Source: Prevotellaceae bacterium (GTDB lineage Bacteria; Bacteroidota; Bacteroidia; Bacteroidales; UBA932). From it: a DNA stretch of 7,263 nt. The notes below the pieces were generated by a model. It searched no databases. It had not been told where the DNA came from and was given only the letters and a program-made list of their open reading frames with translations. The position numbers and the translations under genes were made by a program. Shown here piece after piece: positions 3,633 to 7,263 of the stretch. Where the stretch lies: contig JAIRLC010000112.1 of NCBI GenBank assembly GCA_031259645.1, forward strand, positions 1-7,263, in the 5' to 3' direction. The stretch's first letter is position 1. Every line of letters begins with the position of its first letter.

Positions 3633-6275
3633 TCACCGTTTACAGCACCTGATCACAATCTTTGCCAATTCGGTAACAGGCAGGGGCACCAACGACAATA
3701 AGGTCACCCACAGCCATTGCTGTGCGGATAAATCGGCAATATGGAACACTGTTTTTAGTACCGGAATTTCGAGCACGATAAACATCAACGCCAATACCAC
3801 CAGCAAAGCGCCTATCAGGTAAATGTTGTTGAACATGCCGCGGAAAGCGGAACGACTGCCGGAACGGACGCCAAAGATGAAGACTACTTGCGAAAATGCC
3901 AATACCGCGAAAGTCATGGTGCGCGCAATCTCAACCCCTGCAGGAAGTCCCACACCGTAGGCCGACAGCGACAATCCGCCGATGAGGGCGCCTTGCAGCA
4001 ACATGCGGATGGTAAAGGAGCGCGTCATAATACCCTTTCTTGCATGAAAAGGAGGGCGATTCATAATGCCTGCATCCGCAGGATCTACGCTGAGCGCCAA
4101 GGCAGGCAAGCTGTCGGACACAAGGTTGATCCAAAGGATGTGGATGGGCAACAGGGGCGACTCCCAATTAAACAATACCGCAATAAACAACACGAGCAGC
4201 TCGCCGATATTCGTGGAAAGCAAGAACAAAATCGCTTTTACAATATTATCATAAATGCGCCGGCCTTCTTCCACTGCCGACACAATAGTGGCAAAATTAT
4301 CATCGGTGAGCACAATATCGGCTGCTTCTTTCGACACATCGGTGCCCACAACGCCCATGGCCACGCCAATATCGGCCAGTTTCAGCGCAGGCGCGTCATT
4401 CACGCCGTCGCCGGTCATAGCCACCACTTCGCCATTCGTTTGAAATGCTTTTACGATGCGCACCTTGTGCTCGGGCGATACGCGCGCGTACACCGCCACC
4501 GTTTCTACGCGTTCTCGCAATACTTCATCCGGCATTTTTTCCAACTCCACACCTGTCAGCACGTGGTCGTCTTCACCTTTTATTCCTAACGACTCTGCAA
4601 TGGTTACCGCAGTAATTGCGTGGTCGCCGGTAATCATCACCGGTTTGATGCCGGCGCTGCGGCACTTATCCACCGCCACTCTCACTTCTTCCCGCGGCGG
4701 GTCAATCATGCCAATCATGCCGAGGAACACCAAGTCGTGTTCTAAGGTAGCCGGGGTGATGGCGCCGGGAAGCGCTGCTATTTCTTTTCTGCCTACGGCC
4801 AACACGCGTAAGGCTTTTCCGGCCATGCGCAAATTGGCTGCCGCAATTTTTTCCCGGTCACGGTTGGTCAAATCCCGCACTTGTCCATCCTCTAAAATAT
4901 AGCGGCAACCCGCCAACAATTCATCCAACCCGCCTTTCACACACACTTGCAACGCGCCGTTATGTTGGTGTACGGTGGTCATCATTTTCCGCTCCGAGTC
5001 AAAGGGGATTTCCGCCACGCGCGGCATGTCGCGCTCCAGCGCATCTTTCAGCAATCCCGCTTTCATGCCCAAGTCGAGAATGGCTGTTTCGGTGGGGTCG
5101 CCTACGGTTTTCCACGTGTCGTTTTCGCGGCTTAACGTGGCGTCGTTGGCCAAAATAGCGGCTTGCAGCAATCCGGCGCTATTTTCCGGCAGCGGCGCTG
5201 CGGCAAGGTCGATAATTGTTTCATCCACGTACAAGCCTACTACCGTCATGCAGTTCTGCGTGAGCGTACCCGTTTTGTCGGAGCAGATAATACGCACGCT
5301 CCCCAATGTTTCTACCGAAGGAAGCTTGCGCACAATGGCGTTTCTTTTCACCAATCGCTGCACGCCCACCGCGAGCACAATGGTTGATACGGCCGGCAAC
5401 CCTTCGGGAATGGCAGCGGCAGCAAGGCTTACGGCAATCATAAACATCCCCAGCAAGTCTCTTCCGTATAGAATTCCTATGATGAAAATAAGCGAGCTGA
5501 TGGCGAGTGCGGCAATGGCCAGGATTTGCCCCAGCTTGTCGAGCCGTTGTTGCATGGGGGTTTTCACGTCGGGCACCGATTGGATCATCGACGCAATTTT
5601 CCCAACCTCCGACCGCATGCCGGTAGCTGTTACAATGCCCCGGCCTCTTCCGTAGGTGACGCTGGTGGAGGCATACGCCATGTTGTCGCGGTCGCCGAGC
5701 GACACTTCGCCGGCAATGGGTTTGGTGAATTTTTCTCCGGGCACGGATTCACCGGTGAGCGCCGCCTCCTGTATCTTGAGGTTTACCGCCTCGGTCAGGC
5801 GGATGTCGGCGGGCACCGAGTCGCCGGTTTCCAGCAGCACGACGTCGCCGGCCACCAGCTCGCGCGCGTCGATTTCACGCACTTGTCCATTGCGCAGCAC
5901 AGTGCTGCGCGGCGACGACAGTTTTTCCAGTGCCTCGAGCGATTTCTCGGCCTTGGCTTCCTGCGCCACGCCAATCACGGCATTCAGCACCACTATGACC
6001 AATATAATAATGGCGTCGGTAAATCCCTTTCCTTCGATGTAGCCCACCACGCCCGAGATTACGGCAGCAGCAAGCAGCACAAGTATCATAAAACTCTTGT
6101 ACTGATCCAGAAATTTTACCAGGAGGCTTTTGTGTTTTTTTCTCTCAAATTCGTTATAACCGTCCTTCCCAAGGCGCTTGACGGCCTCGTCGTCGGTGAG
6201 TCCCGACGCGGCGTCGGTGCGAAGTTGTGTTTCAACTTCCGCTACGGAGCAGTTACAGAAATCCGTTGTGGTCAT
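3633..6275 (-). CDS. P-type ATPase, probably Ca2+-transporting
   Basis: An 880-residue inner-membrane cation pump of the P2 (SERCA/PMCA-like) class, exporting a cation, most likely Ca2+, at the cost of ATP. In order: N-terminal cation-ATPase domain (8-60), M1-M2 (about 60-105), actuator domain with TGES (174-177), M3-M4 with IPEGLP (289-294), phosphorylation site DKTGT (Asp333), nucleotide-binding domain with KGG (448-450), MITGDH (547-552), hinge TGDGVNDAP (621-629) and M5-M10 (680-875). Residues equivalent to SERCA calcium ligands are present: Glu291 in M4, Asn689 and Glu692 in M5, Asn717, Ser720 and Asp721 in M6. M8 has Gln796 near where SERCA has a glutamate. Both calcium sites could therefore be largely formed; Mn2+ or another cation is possible. 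No Na,K-type or heavy-metal N-terminal motifs are seen. It overlaps engB by 23 bases and is probably its operon partner. It converges on tadA with only 4 bases between. Confidence 0.92.
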   Translation of the reverse strand: MTTTDFCNCSVAEVETQLRTDAASGLTDDEAVKRLGKDGYNEFERKKHKSLLVKFLDQYKSFMILVLLAAAVISGVVGYIEGKGFTDAIIILVIVVLNAVIGVAQEAKAEKSLEALEKLSSPRSTVLRNGQVREIDARELVAGDVVLLETGDSVPADIRLTEAVNLKIQEAALTGESVPGEKFTKPIAGEVSLGDRDNMAYASTSVTYGRGRGIVTATGMRSEVGKIASMIQSVPDVKTPMQQRLDKLGQILAIAALAISSLIFIIGILYGRDLLGMFMIAVSLAAAAIPEGLPAVSTIVLAVGVQRLVKRNAIVRKLPSVETLGSVRIICSDKTGTLTQNCMTVVGLYVDETIIDLAAAPLPENSAGLLQAAILANDATLSRENDTWKTVGDPTETAILDLGMKAGLLKDALERDMPRVAEIPFDSERKMMTTVHQHNGALQVCVKGGLDELLAGCRYILEDGQVRDLTNRDREKIAAANLRMAGKALRVLAVGRKEIAALPGAITPATLEHDLVFLGMIGMIDPPREEVRVAVDKCRSAGIKPVMITGDHAITAVTIAESLGIKGEDDHVLTGVELEKMPDEVLRERVETVAVYARVSPEHKVRIVKAFQTNGEVVAMTGDGVNDAPALKLADIGVAMGVVGTDVSKEAADIVLTDDNFATIVSAVEEGRRIYDNIVKAILFLLSTNIGELLVLFIAVLFNWESPLLPIHILWINLVSDSLPALALSVDPADAGIMNRPPFHARKGIMTRSFTIRMLLQGALIGGLSLSAYGVGLPAGVEIARTMTFAVLAFSQVVFIFGVRSGSRSAFRGMFNNIYLIGALLVVLALMFIVLEIPVLKTVFHIADLSAQQWLWVTLLSLVPLPVTELAKIVIRCCKR

Positions 6276-6873
6276 GTTTCAGTGTTGTATTTATCGTGTC
6301 AATGTAATGAAGCAAGTCGTCGCGCCCGGCGCCGCTTTCCGCCGAAGTAACAAACGTCAAAGGCAGCTCTTCCCATGTTTCGGCCAGCGTTTCTTTATAA
6401 TGTGCGATGTTTCGTTGCAGGGCGTCTGTGCCCAATTTGTCGGTTTTGGTGAACACCAGGGCAAAAGGCACGCCGGCGGCGCCCAAGCGGTTGATAAACG
6501 CCAAGTCGATAGCCTGCGGCTCCAGCCGGCTGTCGATAAGCACGAACAGGAGCGTCAGCGCGTCGCGTTGCTGAATGTAGTCGGTGACAATAGCGGCAAA
6601 CTTGGTGCGTGATGTTTTCGAAGCTTTCGCATAGCCGTAGCCGGGAAGATCAACTAAGTGCCAAGTTTCGTTGATGAGAAAGTGGTTGATGAGTTGCGTT
6701 TTTCCGGGCGTGGACGACGTTTTGGCTAAGCCGCCGTGCCGCGTGAGCATGTTAATAAGCGACGATTTGCCTACGTTGGAACGGCCAATGAAGGCATATT
6801 CGGGCACGCTGCTCTTGGGGCATTGCGCCACCTTAGCGCTACTGCATACGAATATGGCTGATTTAATAATCAT
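6253..6873 (-). CDS. engB: Ribosome biogenesis GTPase EngB (YsxC/YihA)
   Basis: A 206-residue GTPase of the TrmE-Era-EngA-EngB class that acts in late assembly of the 50S ribosomal subunit; usually essential. The G motifs are complete: G1 GRSNVGKSS (30-38), G2 region TSSTPGKTQLINHF (52-65), G3 DLPGYGYAK (75-83), G4 TKTD and G5 TSAE. Length is normal. I start at ATG 6873 (MIIKSA), not at the in-frame TTG five codons upstream, because that stretch is occupied by the -7 promoter box. The likely transcription start falls at or next to this ATG, so the mRNA may be leaderless. The 3' end overlaps the ATPase start by 23 bases, indicating one transcript. Confidence 0.95.
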   Translation of the reverse strand: MIIKSAIFVCSSAKVAQCPKSSVPEYAFIGRSNVGKSSLINMLTRHGGLAKTSSTPGKTQLINHFLINETWHLVDLPGYGYAKASKTSRTKFAAIVTDYIQQRDALTLLFVLIDSRLEPQAIDLAFINRLGAAGVPFALVFTKTDKLGTDALQRNIAHYKETLAETWEELPLTFVTSAESGAGRDDLLHYIDTINTTLKHDHNGFL

Positions 6874-6877
6874 CTTG

Positions 6878-6885
6878 CAAAGATA
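6878..6885 (-). promoter_or_regulatory. -7 box of the engB promoter
   Basis: On the minus strand TATCTTTG (6885-6878) fits TAnnTTTG. A TTTG lies upstream (6902-6899) but only 13 bases away instead of 19-21, so the -33 element is weak or absent. The predicted start point is at about 6873, the first base of the engB start codon. Confidence 0.5.
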
Positions 6886-6942
6886 CAAAAAATTAGGTCA
6901 AACCCGTTTTTTTGCCTCTTCCGCCTGTATATTAAAAAATTA

Positions 6943-7047
6943 GAATATAATGACTCTTTCGCTATCGTGCTGATGTACTCCGACTCCTACGTGAGTTTTA
7001 ACACTAACTATCGCTCCATAGGCAATCAGGTGTGGTGCGTGAAGTAG
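6943..7047 (+). pseudogene. C-terminal remnant of a FISUMP gene
   Basis: An open stretch of 34 codons reads EYNDSFAIVLMYSDSYVSF, then NTNYRSIGNQVWCVK and a TAG stop (7045-7047). It has the shape of the last part of a FISUMP domain, whose members end in WSST-x-YxxSxA, an aromatic and Asn/Ser-rich run, then G-x-x-V-R-CV(K). The codons just upstream (YIKKL) no longer give the expected WSST, and no domain body precedes it, because the engB promoter starts there. I read it as the tail of a deleted gene, in the same orientation as the intact FISUMP gene at 702-2111. It is short, so chance similarity cannot be excluded. Confidence 0.5.
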
Positions 7048-7060
7048 CGGCAAGCCAGTC

Positions 7061-7088
7061 CTCACCCCCGGCCCCTCTCCCAAGGGAG
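7061..7088. repeat. Partial GC-rich palindromic repeat
   Basis: A C-rich run followed by CCCCTCTCCC, two A residues and GGGAG (inverted pair CTCCC/GGGAG, 7077-7081/7084-7088) stands out in an otherwise mixed region. It resembles widespread bacterial intergenic repeats in which CCCCTCTCCC is mirrored by GGGAGAGGGG; here the right arm is cut short. I see no coding role. Confidence 0.4.
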
Positions 7089-7147
7089 CTACCGTTTATA
7101 CACAACAATTATTGTCATAGGATCGAAGAGAGATGAAATTAAAAACC

Positions 7148-7155
7148 TAACTTTG
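7148..7155 (+). promoter_or_regulatory. Possible -7 box before the last gene
   Basis: TAACTTTG at 7148-7155 fits TAnnTTTG and lies 37 bases before the ATG at 7193. No TTTG is found at the usual distance upstream, so only half the promoter is supported. Confidence 0.35.
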
Positions 7156-7192
7156 TCGTCAGCAAGCGTTTCGTAACAATAAAGAGAATAAT

Positions 7193-7263
7193 ATGGAAAT
7201 GGAAAAGCGAAAATACACCCGGAGTTCAAGGGATGAACGTCTGGTAAAAAGGGGGCTAGAATC
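7193..7263 (+). CDS. Unrecognised gene, 5' end only
   Basis: An open frame starts at ATG 7193 and remains open to the edge. It encodes MEMEKRKYTRSSRDERLVKR and a few more residues, a strongly basic, hydrophilic start. A -7-like box lies 37 bases upstream and A-rich sequence (aaagagaataat) precedes the ATG, as is usual in Bacteroidetes. A charged KRKYTR-type beginning is seen in transposases and other DNA-binding proteins, but 24 residues are too few for a family call. A second ATG two codons on is an equally good start. Confidence 0.45.
   Translation, partial: MEMEKRKYTRSSRDERLVKRGLE

Noticed and set aside
5526..6350. 274-codon plus-strand open frame opposite the ATPase
   Set aside because: It is antisense to strongly conserved ATPase coding sequence, is rich in His, Arg and Gly as expected for a shadow frame, and has no start signal. 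The other plus-strand frames between 3888 and 6612 were rejected for the same reason.
7105..7115. Short palindrome ACAAT-T-ATTGT
   Set aside because: Five-base arms in AT-rich DNA are expected by chance and it is not positioned at a recognisable promoter.

Overview
The window looks like chromosomal DNA from a Bacteroidetes bacterium, most likely of the order Bacteroidales and probably an uncultured gut-type lineage. Three things point there. Several intergenic sites match the Bacteroidetes promoter consensus (TTTG, about 19-20 bases, TAnnTTTG). There is a secreted protein with a FISUMP (Fibrobacter succinogenes major paralogous) domain. The TadA and EngB sequences also read like Bacteroidales versions.

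Layout. Positions 1-700 hold no convincing protein gene but are rich in signals: a leftward promoter (14-44), a rightward promoter (81-111), and directly behind it a long rod-like fold (148-319) that looks like a 6S-type or Bacteroidales-type small RNA. A run of degenerate 7-8 base tandem arrays follows (361-590), then a long-range terminator-like stem with a U-run (592-674). At 702-2111 lies a FISUMP secreted protein. The start of its coding region carries a heptamer array and a set of small palindromic units that lengthen its signal peptide. After an AT-rich gap with a 10-bp palindrome and a clean promoter comes a three-gene rightward operon (2272-3628): a DUF3791 protein, a DUF3990 protein with ADP-ribosyltransferase-like features, and the tRNA adenosine deaminase gene tadA. 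Both junctions are 4-base ATGA overlaps. Facing it, only 4 bases away, is a leftward operon (6873-3633) of engB and a calcium-type P-type ATPase that overlap by 23 bases. The right end (6889-7263) holds a C-terminal scrap of a second FISUMP gene, a partial GC-rich palindromic repeat, a possible -7 promoter box and the first 24 codons of an unrecognised gene that runs off the edge.

How the parts fit. tadA and engB are housekeeping genes for translation (wobble inosine formation and 50S subunit assembly). The ATPase pumps cations, probably Ca2+, across the inner membrane. The FISUMP gene, its broken relative and the repeat-laden leader are accessory material around this core. The DUF3791/DUF3990 pair is much more AT-rich than tadA, so it looks like an acquired two-gene module, possibly toxin-antitoxin-like, that now supplies the only visible promoter for tadA.

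Strongest leads: the rod-shaped RNA, the ART-like module coupled to tadA, and the repeat elements that invade the FISUMP signal peptide. Everything here was read by eye from sequence; no database search or folding program was run.
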